A stretch of 64,000 nucleotides of DNA, from NCBI GenBank assembly GCA_045615765.1, contig JAZLFM010000048.1, positions 1-64,000 of the forward strand, written 5' to 3'. The DNA is from UBA1715 sp045615765. GTDB taxonomy: Bacteria > Bacteroidota > Bacteroidia > Bacteroidales > UBA1715. Positions 7,286-16,128 of the stretch are shown in pieces (the first letter of the stretch is position 1; the number at the start of each line of letters is the position of its first letter). The translations under genes and the position numbers were made by a program. The notes under the pieces were generated by a model that made no database searches, had not been told where the DNA came from, and saw nothing but the letters and a program-made list of their open reading frames with translations.

Positions 7286-7293
7286 TATTTTTG
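7286..7293 (+). promoter_or_regulatory. -7 promoter box of the response regulator/histidine kinase operon
   Basis: TATTTTTG matches TAnnTTTG and ends only 12 bp before the response regulator ATG at 7306, implying a very short or nearly absent 5' leader. No clear -33 element is visible. Confidence 0.5.
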
Positions 7294-7305
7294 CCGAAAA
7301 AAGAA

Positions 7306-7998
7306 ATGAACGAAAATATACATATTCTTGTCGTAGATGATGAAGCGGATATCTGCGAAATTCTAAAATTTAATCTGGAATTAGAAAATTATTCTGTTGT
7401 TACTGCGAATTCGGTAGAAGAGATTCTTGATACCGATTTGGGAAAATACGATTTGTTCGTACTTGATATTATGATGGGACAAATTTCGGGATTGCAATTT
7501 GCTCATACTCTAAAACAAAATCCTGCAACAGCATCAAAACCTATTATTTTTATAACGGCAAAAGATACTGAAAATGATACGATTACAGGCTTAGCAGTAG
7601 GGGCGGATGATTATATCTCAAAACCGTTTTCTATAAAAGAAGTACAGCTGCGTATTCAGGCTGTATTGAGAAGAACATATAATAGTAGTATAAATAAGCA
7701 ACAAAGAATAACATATAAATCACTTATAGTTGATGTTGAGAAGAAATCTGTTTCTGTAGATGCGGTAGAAATAGAACTGACTAAGAAGGAATATGAAATT
7801 TTACAATTGTTGATAAGTTCTCCATCGCATGTGTATAGTCGTGAGGAAATATTAGATGAGGTTTGGCCGGAAGATGTGTGTGTACTTGATAGAACAATAG
7901 ATGTGAATATAACTCGATTACGAAAGAAAATTGCTCCGTATGGAAAATGTATAATAACAAAGTTAGGATATGGGTATAGTTTCGAAAAAAATATATAA
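7306..7998 (+). CDS. OmpR/PhoB family response regulator
   Basis: A 230-aa two-component regulator: receiver domain at residues 1-120 with the acidic pair Asp11/Asp12, phospho-acceptor Asp54 (FVLDIMMG), the Thr/Ser switch in FITAKD and Lys in SKPFS, then a winged-helix DNA-binding domain from about 130 (VEIELTKKEYEILQLL, DRTIDVNITRLRKKI, GYGYSFE). The start is the ATG at 7306; an upstream TTG in frame lies on the promoter box. It overlaps the histidine kinase gene by 29 bp. Because pst transport genes follow, a PhoB-like role in phosphate starvation is likely. Confidence 0.9.
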   Translation: MNENIHILVVDDEADICEILKFNLELENYSVVTANSVEEILDTDLGKYDLFVLDIMMGQISGLQFAHTLKQNPATASKPIIFITAKDTENDTITGLAVGADDYISKPFSIKEVQLRIQAVLRRTYNSSINKQQRITYKSLIVDVEKKSVSVDAVEIELTKKEYEILQLLISSPSHVYSREEILDEVWPEDVCVLDRTIDVNITRLRKKIAPYGKCIITKLGYGYSFEKNI

Positions 7999-9757
7999 TA
8001 GAAAAAAACTGTCTTTTAGTCAGGTTTTATTTCTTTCTGTTTCGCTTTTATCCTTGTTTTCTATAGGGTGTTTTATTGCTTTTCAATATTCTAGAGAAAA
8101 AGAATATAAAGCCGAATTGATGAATCTTCGATTGCAGGATTTTAATAAGGAAATGTATGCCTATATAAAAAATCATCCGTTTGCAGAAGAAGAGTTGGAT
8201 AAGCTTACGAAGAATTATTCGTTGAATCATGGTCTTGTTTCGTTACGGTTGACATTGATACAAGAAAATGGTATTGTTATTTACGATAGTCAGGAAAAGG
8301 ACATCCAGAAAATGGAAAATCATGGAAATCGCGATGAGGTTCTTCTTGCAATTCGAAATTCTGAAAGTTTCTCTATAAATCGTGTTTCTGAAACATTTGA
8401 TCGAAATTATTTTTATTCTGCTGTTTATTGTAATGATTCTCATTTAATAATACGAAGTTCTGTTCCCTATGATGAAAACTTGTATGCAGCACTAAAAGTT
8501 GATAATTTATTTTTATTTGTGGCATTGCTTATAACATGTGTGATGTTATATATTCTTTTCCGGTTTACGAAAAAAATAGGTGTTTATATTCAACAGTTAC
8601 GGGATTTTGTAAAGAAAGCCGATAAGGCGGATTTTTCGGAATTAGAACTACTTACCGATTTCCCAGATCAGGATTTGGGTGACATTTCAAAACATTTGGT
8701 TCGGATATATCAGAATTTACAATTGACCAAAGAAGCTCTCAGCGTTGAAAGGGAAAAACTTATAGCTCACTTAAGTATATCGCACGAAGGTTTGTGTGTG
8801 TTTGATAATAGTAATCGATGTATTTTGGCAAACAATATTTTCACACAGTATTCAACTTTGATTTCCGATAAAAATCTTACTTCAAATGAACAAATTCTTG
8901 AAATTACTGAATTTGCTCCTGTTCGTAATTTCTTACAAAATGATGATGATTCGGAGGAAAGAAAAATGGACTTTACCATCGAAAAAAATGGTCGCTTTTT
9001 TATTGTGGAATGTGTTGTTTTTCAGGATAATAGTTATGAAATATCAATAAACGATAATACTCAAGAAAAAGAACAATCACGTTTAAAACAACAACTGACG
9101 CAGAATATAGCTCATGAGTTAAAAACTCCGGTGAGTACAATACAAGGCTACCTGGAAACTATCATTTCGAACGAAAACATTAGTGAAGATCTCAAGAATC
9201 AATTCATAAATAGATGTTTTGTACAAAGCAATAGGCTTGCAAATTTGCTTCGAGATATTACTGTACTTACGCGATTAGACGAAGCTCCTCAGATGATGGA
9301 AATGCATACAATTTATTTGTCTCAAATTATAAATAATATACAGAAGGAGACGGAATTGCAATTAGAGGCTCAGGGGATGGTAATGAAGAATTTTCTTCCT
9401 GATACGCTGACTATAAAAGGAAATGCTTCGTTAGTATATTCTATCTTTCGTAATCTTATAGACAATGCAATAGCCTATGCTGGTAAGAATACTATGATAG
9501 CCATAAATTGTTTCCGGGAAGATGAAAAATTTTTCTATTTCAGTTTTATGGATAATGGTGTGGGAGTTGGTGAAGAACATCTAAATCGATTATTTGAACG
9601 ATTTTATCGTGTTGATAAAGGACGAAGTCGTAAAATGGGTGGAACGGGTCTTGGTTTGGCTATTGTGAAAAATGCCGTTTTGTTTCATAAAGGTTGTATT
9701 TCCGCTCGAATTGTTCCTACTGGTGGCCTGGAGTTTATTTTTAGCCTTCACAAGTAA
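7970..9757 (+). CDS. PhoR-like sensor histidine kinase
   Basis: A 595-aa membrane sensor kinase. A transmembrane helix at about residues 18-38, an extracytoplasmic region to about 178, and a second helix (FLFVALLITCVMLYILF, about 181-197) come first. A HAMP-like linker and a PAS-like stretch (GLCVFDNSNRCILANN) follow. The HisKA domain has the phosphorylated His382 in QNIAHELKTPVSTIQGY. The ATPase domain shows FRNLIDNAIAYA, MDNGVGVG and GGTGLGLAIVKNAV. The gene starts inside the regulator gene. Overlap with the regulator and the following porin-pst genes suggest it is the PhoR partner, as inferred from context. Confidence 0.9.
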   Translation: MGIVSKKIYNRKKLSFSQVLFLSVSLLSLFSIGCFIAFQYSREKEYKAELMNLRLQDFNKEMYAYIKNHPFAEEELDKLTKNYSLNHGLVSLRLTLIQENGIVIYDSQEKDIQKMENHGNRDEVLLAIRNSESFSINRVSETFDRNYFYSAVYCNDSHLIIRSSVPYDENLYAALKVDNLFLFVALLITCVMLYILFRFTKKIGVYIQQLRDFVKKADKADFSELELLTDFPDQDLGDISKHLVRIYQNLQLTKEALSVEREKLIAHLSISHEGLCVFDNSNRCILANNIFTQYSTLISDKNLTSNEQILEITEFAPVRNFLQNDDDSEERKMDFTIEKNGRFFIVECVVFQDNSYEISINDNTQEKEQSRLKQQLTQNIAHELKTPVSTIQGYLETIISNENISEDLKNQFINRCFVQSNRLANLLRDITVLTRLDEAPQMMEMHTIYLSQIINNIQKETELQLEAQGMVMKNFLPDTLTIKGNASLVYSIFRNLIDNAIAYAGKNTMIAINCFREDEKFFYFSFMDNGVGVGEEHLNRLFERFYRVDKGRSRKMGGTGLGLAIVKNAVLFHKGCISARIVPTGGLEFIFSLHK

Positions 9758-9776
9758 AAGTTCTTTTTATATTTTG

Positions 9777-9815
9777 AATAGCTGATCTTTTTTAGGAAGG
9801 TCAGCTATTTTTTTT
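9777..9815 (+). terminator. Rho-independent terminator after the histidine kinase gene
   Basis: AATAGCTGA (9777-9785) pairs with TCAGCTATT (9801-9809), followed by a run of T. It separates the two-component genes from the porin-pst operon, so the latter needs its own promoter. Confidence 0.85.
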
Positions 9816-9864
9816 ATTAATACAACTGTAGTTTGGGTGTAATATGGTTGAAATATCGCGCGGT

Positions 9865-9872
9865 TACTTTTG
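9865..9872 (+). promoter_or_regulatory. -7 promoter box of the porin-pst operon
   Basis: TACTTTTG matches TAnnTTTG and lies 25 bp before the porin ATG, downstream of the terminator. This is the likely phosphate-responsive promoter, but no Pho box could be identified by eye. Confidence 0.55.
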
Positions 9873-9897
9873 TCATATAAAATTAAAGTAAATAAAT

Positions 9898-10890
9898 ATG
9901 AGAACAAAACAGATTGTAATCGCAGGTATAATGAGTACTTGTATGTGGTTTACATCCTTTGCGCAAGAAGAACAAAAAAAGGATGGTCAGTTTCAGGGGA
10001 AAGCAATCCTACAAACATTTGGAAATTTCCACGCTGGTTTTTCCGATGTAAAGGATAATAGAGGCTTTGAGTTAGAAAGAGCTTATGTTGGTTATCAAAC
10101 TAAAGTTACAGAACAATTAGAGTTAAAGAGTGTATTAGACATTGGTAAGTCTAGTGCTGTAGATGATTATCAACGAATTGCTTATATAAAAAATGCTCAA
10201 TTAACTTGGAAGAAAAAAAATCTTACTATCGCAGGAGGATTAATTGGAACAACACAATTTAACAAACAAGAAAAGTTTTGGGGATATCGATATATTGATA
10301 AGTCTTTTCAAGATAAATACAAATTTGGAAGCAGCGCAGATTTGGGCTTGTCGTTAACTTATCAGTTCACTGATTGGTTTTCTGCCGATGCTATTATCGT
10401 AAATGGTGAAGGTTATAAGAAAACTCAGGTAAAAGATGGCTTACTCTATGGACTTGGTGCATCGTTTAATCCGATAAAGGGATTGGAATTGAGGGTGTAT
10501 GGAGATATTAATGAAACAACTATAGATAGTTTGAAGAATACTATGAATCTTGCGCTATTTGTAGGTTATAAAGCAGATCATTTTTCTTTGGGAGCAGAGT
10601 ATAACTCAAATGCGAATACAAAATTTGCTCCTAATAAAAATTTGTCGGGCTATTCCTGTTATGGAAAAGTTTCTGTTGGTAAACTAACAGAATTGTATGC
10701 TCGATATGATTTTCTAACCTCAAACAATCATTGGTCTGTCGGAAGTGAAGAATCGTCGGTTTTATTAGGTGCACAATTTAAATTAGGTAAATATATGAAG
10801 TTGGCGCCAAACTTTAGAGTCACAATGCCAAAAGCCGATGGCAAAGAAACAATGTATATGGCTTATGTTAATTATTATTTTTCGTTATAA
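9898..10890 (+). CDS. Outer membrane porin, probably phosphate-related
   Basis: A 330-aa predicted beta-barrel with a cleavable signal peptide (MRTKQIVIAGIMSTCMWFTSFA, cleavage after about residue 22). The remainder alternates aromatic and polar residues in short strands (FELERAYVGYQTKV, LYGLGASFNPIKGLELRVYG, MYMAYVNYYFSL) and ends in a terminal Leu after Phe-Ser, typical of barrels. The pattern resembles OprP/OprO-type phosphate-selective porins, and it is directly followed by pstS with a 23-bp gap. Function as the outer membrane entry for phosphate is inferred from this position. Confidence 0.75.
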   Translation: MRTKQIVIAGIMSTCMWFTSFAQEEQKKDGQFQGKAILQTFGNFHAGFSDVKDNRGFELERAYVGYQTKVTEQLELKSVLDIGKSSAVDDYQRIAYIKNAQLTWKKKNLTIAGGLIGTTQFNKQEKFWGYRYIDKSFQDKYKFGSSADLGLSLTYQFTDWFSADAIIVNGEGYKKTQVKDGLLYGLGASFNPIKGLELRVYGDINETTIDSLKNTMNLALFVGYKADHFSLGAEYNSNANTKFAPNKNLSGYSCYGKVSVGKLTELYARYDFLTSNNHWSVGSEESSVLLGAQFKLGKYMKLAPNFRVTMPKADGKETMYMAYVNYYFSL

Positions 10891-10913
10891 ACAAACTTTA
10901 AAATCAATTAGTT

Positions 10914-11990
10914 ATGGAAAAGAGTTTAAAAATTAAACTAATATTAGTAGCAGTTCTTATTGCTGTAATTACTATTGCTGTTACTCTGGTAAATAAAGAT
11001 AAACAAAAAGAAGAAACTGCTTCTGTAGAGCTTTCTGGAGCAGGGGCAACATTTCCTTTACCATTTTATAACATCGTTTTTGAAAAATATTCGGAATTAC
11101 ACAACGACAAAGTTAGTTATGGTGGTATAGGAAGTGGAGGCGGAATACGCAGTTTAAAAGATGGCGTTGTTGATTTTGCCGGAAGTGATGCTTTCTTGTC
11201 CGACAAAGAACTTTCTGAAATGGCTGCAGTAATTCATGTCCCAACATGTATGGGGGCGATTGTACTTAGTTTTAACTTGCCGGGAATAGAGAATCTAAAT
11301 TTGTCGGGTAGTGTGGTCGCAGATATTTTTTCTGGAAAAATTAGAAAATGGAATGAAGAGAGAATTCAAGCCTTGAATTCAACTATTACTCTTCCTGATG
11401 CAGAAATCATACCTGTCTATCGTTCCGATGGTAGCGGTACAACATCGAATTTTACAGATTATTTATGTAAAGTTAGCGAAAGTTGGAAAAATACTTACGG
11501 CTCTGGCAAATCGGTGAATTTCCCTGTTGGAATGGCTGCAAAAGGAAATCCTGGAGTTGCAAGTATTATTGCACAAACAAAGAATTCCATCGGCTATGTT
11601 GGCTCGGAATATGCATTCGCTCAAGGTATGTCGTTTGCGAATATTCAAAATCAACAAGGTGAATTTGTTAAACCTACAGCTGAGTCAATTTCAAAAGCAG
11701 CGGATGGAGATATGCCAAAAGATACTCGAATATCAATAACTAATTCAAATGCAAAAGGTGCCTATCCAATTAGTTGTCTTACTTGGTTGATTATTTATCA
11801 GGATCAAAACTATTCAAATAGAACGAAAGAACAAGCTCAAACAACAATAGATTTACTTCGTTTTATTGTAAGTGACAGCATTCAACAAATAACAGCAACA
11901 GTGCATTATGCTCCGCTTCCTAAGCAAGCAATAGAATTAAGCTTAGAAAACTTGAAAACAGTTACTTATGGTGGTGAAAAATTGCAGTAA
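10914..11990 (+). CDS. pstS: Phosphate ABC transporter substrate-binding protein PstS
   Basis: A 358-aa periplasmic binding protein. The N-terminus has a hydrophobic anchor or uncleaved signal (LKIKLILVAVLIAVITIAVTL) without a lipobox Cys. The mature part begins with SGAGATFPLPFY and contains the phosphate-contacting GSGGGIRSLKDGVVDFAGSD and the YRSDGSGTT loop that define PstS. It lies between the porin and pstC in one operon. It delivers inorganic phosphate to PstCA in the inner membrane. Confidence 0.95.
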   Translation: MEKSLKIKLILVAVLIAVITIAVTLVNKDKQKEETASVELSGAGATFPLPFYNIVFEKYSELHNDKVSYGGIGSGGGIRSLKDGVVDFAGSDAFLSDKELSEMAAVIHVPTCMGAIVLSFNLPGIENLNLSGSVVADIFSGKIRKWNEERIQALNSTITLPDAEIIPVYRSDGSGTTSNFTDYLCKVSESWKNTYGSGKSVNFPVGMAAKGNPGVASIIAQTKNSIGYVGSEYAFAQGMSFANIQNQQGEFVKPTAESISKAADGDMPKDTRISITNSNAKGAYPISCLTWLIIYQDQNYSNRTKEQAQTTIDLLRFIVSDSIQQITATVHYAPLPKQAIELSLENLKTVTYGGEKLQ

Positions 11991-12010
11991 ACAGTTAACT
12001 GTCAGAGGCT

Positions 12011-12868
12011 ATGAAAGATAAATTGTTTAATAGTATTTTATTTGTTGCAGCTCTGATTTTACCAATCTTTTGTGGGGGAATTATATATTCTCTCACAATA
12101 GATTCAAGTGAAGCTTTCTCGGAATTTGGTTTCTTCCACTTTGTCTTTTCTTCTGATTGGAATTATACAGAAGGACAAGAACAATATGGCGCATTGCCTT
12201 TTCTCGTTGGAACAATAATGACCACTTTGTTGGCTTTAATGTTTTGTATTCCTTTTGCGTTGTCTATTGCTTTATTTGTTGGTGAATATCATAAAGGTAG
12301 TATTTGGGCAGAAGGACTTGGTACTATAACTGATTTGTTGGCAGGAATCCCTTCTATAATTTATGGTTTGTGGGGATTTTATACCTTACGGCCAATAATT
12401 ATGGGGCTGCATATTTCGGAGCAAGGTTCTGGTATTTTAACCGCTTCGTTGGTTTTGGCTATAATGATAGTGCCTTATGCGGCATCTTTAAGCTCGGAAT
12501 TTATAAAAATGGTTCCTGCAGATTTGAAAGAAGGTGCCTATAGTCTTGGTGCAACAAGATTTGATGTTATTAAAAATGTCATTTTCCCTGTTGCAGGTTC
12601 GGGAATATTCTCTTCGTATATTTTGGCTATTGGCAGGGCGATAGGGGAAACTATGACAGTAACAATGTTGATTGGAAATACAAATCAATTACCAACCTCT
12701 ATTGTCGATACTGGTAATACAATGGCAAGTATTATTGCTAACCAGTTTGGAGAGGCTGATGGCTTGAAGTTGTCGGCTTTGTTTGCAATCGGATTGCTTT
12801 TGTTCTTGCTTACGGCAATAGTAAATATGATTGGTAAATATTTGATAAAAAGAACTCGTGTTGCATAA
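12011..12868 (+). CDS. pstC: Phosphate ABC transporter permease PstC
   Basis: A 285-aa six-helix permease. The N-terminal helix starts at about residue 10 (FVAALILPIFCGGIIYSL), and the binding-protein-dependent transport domain runs from about 70. The EAA-type loop KEGAYSLGATRFDVIKNVIFP couples to the ATPase, and GIPSIIYGLWGFY and GRAIGETMTVTMLIG are characteristic of PstC. The gene is 20 bp after pstS and 6 bp before pstA. Confidence 0.94.
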   Translation: MKDKLFNSILFVAALILPIFCGGIIYSLTIDSSEAFSEFGFFHFVFSSDWNYTEGQEQYGALPFLVGTIMTTLLALMFCIPFALSIALFVGEYHKGSIWAEGLGTITDLLAGIPSIIYGLWGFYTLRPIIMGLHISEQGSGILTASLVLAIMIVPYAASLSSEFIKMVPADLKEGAYSLGATRFDVIKNVIFPVAGSGIFSSYILAIGRAIGETMTVTMLIGNTNQLPTSIVDTGNTMASIIANQFGEADGLKLSALFAIGLLLFLLTAIVNMIGKYLIKRTRVA

Positions 12869-12874
12869 TAAGTT

Positions 12875-13738
12875 ATGGAAAAGAAAAAGTTACAATATCG
12901 TCTTGCTGTAAATAAGTTAGTCTATGTCATAGTTATTATAATAGCAGCTTTAACTGCGGTACCATTGCTTGCCATTTTAGGAGAAGTTTTTTATAGAGGA
13001 ATTCATGAATTTAGTTTGTCTTTTTTTACAGAGGCGACTCCTACTGCATACAAAGCAATGCAAGCTATTGCTGAAGGTAAGAGTATTCCTGGAGGTATAG
13101 CTAATGGTATTATCGGAACAGTTTTGATGCTGATTATGGCAACGATTATTGCCGTTCCATTTGGGGTGTTTTGTGGCATATATTTAGCGGAAAATTCAAA
13201 AAAGAAGTTTTCTGTATTTGTAAGCTATATGACAGATTTGTTGCAAGGAACACCTTCTGTTATAATTGGAATTGTTGTATATACCTGGGTTGTTATTCCT
13301 ATGAATGGATATTCTGCACTTGCAGGTGGAGTTGCTCTATTCATTATGATGCTTCCGTTAATTATTCGATCTACTGAAGAAACGTTACGGATGTTACCAT
13401 CATCGTTAAAAGAAGCGGGGCTTGCTTTAGGAGGAAACTACTCTACGGTTGTTCTGAAAGTTTTATTGCCGTCTGCTTTTGGTGGTGTGTTTACGGGAAT
13501 ATTATTGGCGATATCTCGTGTGATGGGAGAGACGGCTCCGTTGATGTTTACTGCTTTAGGATGTTCTTCTATTAGCTGGAATATGGAAAAACCTATCTCT
13601 TCTGTATCTCTTTTAATTTGGGAATTTTTTAATGACCCAAATCTCCAAGAACTCGTATGGGGAGCTTCTCTGTTCCTACTTGTATTCGTCTTATTATTAA
13701 ATATAACAGCAAAAAGAATAAAAAAATGGAAATCGTAA
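12875..13738 (+). CDS. pstA: Phosphate ABC transporter permease PstA
   Basis: A 287-aa permease, partner of PstC. It contains the PstA segments IPGGIANGIIGTVLM, QGTPSVIIGIVVYTWVV, the EAA loop KEAGLALGGNYSTVVLKVLLP and SRVMGETAPLMFTALG, and six predicted helices. Its last 13 bases overlap the pstB start, indicating translational coupling. Confidence 0.94.
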   Translation: MEKKKLQYRLAVNKLVYVIVIIIAALTAVPLLAILGEVFYRGIHEFSLSFFTEATPTAYKAMQAIAEGKSIPGGIANGIIGTVLMLIMATIIAVPFGVFCGIYLAENSKKKFSVFVSYMTDLLQGTPSVIIGIVVYTWVVIPMNGYSALAGGVALFIMMLPLIIRSTEETLRMLPSSLKEAGLALGGNYSTVVLKVLLPSAFGGVFTGILLAISRVMGETAPLMFTALGCSSISWNMEKPISSVSLLIWEFFNDPNLQELVWGASLFLLVFVLLLNITAKRIKKWKS

Positions 13739-14493
13739 ATCCAATATTAGAATTTAAAGATGTATGTATTTCATACTCTTCAAATACAATGGCAGTAAAA
13801 AATGTTTCTGCTTCTATAGAAAAGAAATGTATAACCGCAATTATGGGACCGTCTGGTTGTGGTAAGAGCACATTGTTGCGGGCGGCAAATATGATGCATT
13901 CCCTCTATCCAAATATTAAAACTACAGGAGAAATCTTATTGAACAAGGATAATATTTTAAATATGGAACCTGTTGCGGTAAGACGAAAAATCGGTATGGT
14001 GTTTCAACGACCAACTCCATTTCCTACAATGAGTATTTATGAGAACGTCCTTGCTGGGTATATGCTCAACGGTATATCAATTTCTAAATCAGAAAAAGAT
14101 ATGTTGGTAGAACAAAATCTAAAAAATGTTTCTTTGTGGGATGAGGTCAAGGATGTGTTAAATAAAAAAGGAACTTTTTTATCGGGTGGACAACAACAAC
14201 GATTGTGTATAGCAAGAGCATTAGCATTAAAACCTGATGTGTTGTTGATGGATGAACCTACTTCTGCTTTGGATCCAATTGCAACCAAACATATCGAAGA
14301 ATTATTAATTCGTTTGAAGGATGAAGTGACTATTCTTGTTGTTACTCACAATATGGGACAAGCAATGAGGGTTTCTTCAAAGTCTATGTTTATGTATTTA
14401 GGCGAGTTGATAGAATATGATGATACCGAAAAAATGTTCTCTAATCCTTGTGATGAACGAACAAAGTCATATTTGACAGGAAAAATGGGATAA
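13726..14493 (+). CDS. pstB: Phosphate ABC transporter ATP-binding protein PstB
   Basis: A 255-aa ABC ATPase that powers PstCA. Walker A GPSGCGKS is at residues 41-48, followed by VFQRPTPFPTMSIYENV (the PstB-type Q-loop), the signature LSGGQQQRLCIARAL, Walker B LLMDEPTSALDP and the H-loop VVTHNMGQAMR. I use the ATG at 13726 (MEIVNPILEFKDV); a longer open frame to 13657 lies inside pstA. It is the last gene of the operon; phoU does not follow. Confidence 0.95.
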   Translation: MEIVNPILEFKDVCISYSSNTMAVKNVSASIEKKCITAIMGPSGCGKSTLLRAANMMHSLYPNIKTTGEILLNKDNILNMEPVAVRRKIGMVFQRPTPFPTMSIYENVLAGYMLNGISISKSEKDMLVEQNLKNVSLWDEVKDVLNKKGTFLSGGQQQRLCIARALALKPDVLLMDEPTSALDPIATKHIEELLIRLKDEVTILVVTHNMGQAMRVSSKSMFMYLGELIEYDDTEKMFSNPCDERTKSYLTGKMG

Positions 14494-14506
14494 ATAGACT
14501 TATATA

Positions 14507-14547
14507 CAAACAAAAACGGCGAAACATTTGTTTCGCCGTTTTTGTTT
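14507..14547. terminator. Bidirectional terminator between pstB and proS
   Basis: A long inverted repeat (CAAACAAAAACGGCGAAAC and its complement) with a very short loop and T-runs on both strands, between two converging genes. The GGCGAAAC/GTTTCGCC core gives a stable stem. Confidence 0.9.
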
Positions 14548-14560
14548 GTGTTCTTATTTA

Positions 14561-16033
14561 TTAATAAGCAATTGCAAATAATGCTCGTTTGTGTGAAGGT
14601 TTTCCGGTGAAAATACATTTACCTTCTTCTTCTGGAGCGTCGAATGGAATACAACGAACAGTAGCTTTTGTCTCTTCTTTGATTTTTTCTTCTGTTTCTG
14701 TTGTTCCGTCCCAGTGAGCAAGAATGAAACCATCAACATTTTTGATTCTTTCTTTGAATTCTTCGTATGTGTCAACTTTGTATGTGTGAGCTTTACGGAA
14801 TTCCAAAGCCTTGTTGAAAAGATTTTGTTGAATTTCTTCCAAAAGTTTTTCTACAGATTCTTCAATGTTTTCAATTGGTAGAGTTTCTTTTGTTAATGTA
14901 TCGCGGCGGGCAACTTCAATTGTTCCGTTTTCAAGGTCGCGTGCTCCTAATGCTAAGCGAACAGGAACACCTTTTAATTCGTATTCTGCGAATTTCCAAC
15001 CTGGTTTTTGTGTGTCATCGTCGTCAAACTTAACTGTGATGCCTTTTGCTTCAAGATTTTTCTTGATGGCAGTTGCTTTTTCTGTGATTGCTGCAAGTTG
15101 CTCTTCTGTCTTATAAATAGGAACGATTACAACTTGAATTGGTGCTAATTTAGGAGGTAGTACTAAACCATTGTCGTCGGAGTGCGTCATAATTAATGCA
15201 CCCATTAGACGAGTTGAAACTCCCCAAGAAGTAGCCCAAACATAATCAGATGTTCCGTCTTTTTTAGTGAAAGTAACATCAAATGCTTTGGCAAAATTTT
15301 GTCCTAGGAAATGTGATGTTCCTGATTGTAATGCTTTGCCGTCTTGCATCAAAGCTTCAATAGTGTAAGTGTCTAATGCTCCTGCGAAACGTTCGTTTGC
15401 AGATTTTACACCTTTGATTACTGGAATTGCTAGGAAATTTTCTGCGAAATCAGAATAAACATTAATCATTTTTTCTGCTTCTTCGCGTGCTTCTTCTGAA
15501 GTCGCGTGTGCAGTGTGACCTTCTTGCCACAAGAATTCTGCTGTACGAAGGAATAGGCGAGTACGCATTTCCCAACGAACGACATTAGCCCATTGGTTAC
15601 AAAGAATTGGAAGGTCGCGATATGATTGTACCCATTTTTTATAAGTACTCCAAATGATTGTTTCCGATGTAGGACGAACAACTAATTCTTCCTCTAATTT
15701 TGCATTTTCATCAACAATAACACCTTTGCCTTCAGGATCGTTTTTCAAACGATAGTGTGTAACAACGGCACATTCTTTTGCAAAACCTTCAACGTGACTT
15801 GCTTCACGGCTGAAGAAAGATTTTGGTATGAAAAGTGGAAAATATGCGTTTACGTGACCTGTTGCTTTGAACATTGAGTCTAATTGATGTTGCATTTTTT
15901 CCCATATTGCATAGCCGTAAGGTTTTATAACCATACAACCACGAACAGCAGATGTCTCTGCTAAATTAGCTGCTACAACGAGTTCGTTGTACCATTGAGA
16001 GTAGTTTTCGCTACGTTTCGTTAACTTTGCCAT
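14561..16033 (-). CDS. proS: Prolyl-tRNA synthetase (eukaryote/archaeal-type)
   Basis: A 490-aa class II aminoacyl-tRNA synthetase of the short ProS form that lacks the bacterial editing insertion. Motif 2 is visible as VVRWEMRTRLFLRTAEFLWQ followed by EGHTAHAT. VVRPTSETIIWSTYKKWV and the class II motif 3 region TSWGVSTRLMGALIMTHSD are also present. The C-terminal anticodon-binding domain and a zinc-like tail ending in a Tyr (RALFAIAY, typical of this form) complete it. It converges with pstB. Confidence 0.96.
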   Translation of the reverse strand: MAKLTKRSENYSQWYNELVVAANLAETSAVRGCMVIKPYGYAIWEKMQHQLDSMFKATGHVNAYFPLFIPKSFFSREASHVEGFAKECAVVTHYRLKNDPEGKGVIVDENAKLEEELVVRPTSETIIWSTYKKWVQSYRDLPILCNQWANVVRWEMRTRLFLRTAEFLWQEGHTAHATSEEAREEAEKMINVYSDFAENFLAIPVIKGVKSANERFAGALDTYTIEALMQDGKALQSGTSHFLGQNFAKAFDVTFTKKDGTSDYVWATSWGVSTRLMGALIMTHSDDNGLVLPPKLAPIQVVIVPIYKTEEQLAAITEKATAIKKNLEAKGITVKFDDDDTQKPGWKFAEYELKGVPVRLALGARDLENGTIEVARRDTLTKETLPIENIEESVEKLLEEIQQNLFNKALEFRKAHTYKVDTYEEFKERIKNVDGFILAHWDGTTETEEKIKEETKATVRCIPFDAPEEEGKCIFTGKPSHKRALFAIAY

Positions 16034-16115
16034 AATTTTGGAACAATATTTGCTTATTGTAAAATCTTGAAATTTTATACAAAGAAAACAATTTTATTGA
16101 TAATTTTAACCGTTT

Positions 16116-16120
16116 GGAGG
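16116..16120 (+). promoter_or_regulatory. Canonical Shine-Dalgarno site before the low-complexity lipoprotein gene
   Basis: GGAGG lies 8 bp upstream of the ATG at 16129. Most genes in this window have no recognisable ribosome-binding site, so this one stands out and supports the chosen start over the upstream TTG. Confidence 0.7.
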
Positions 16121-16128
16121 ATTTTACT

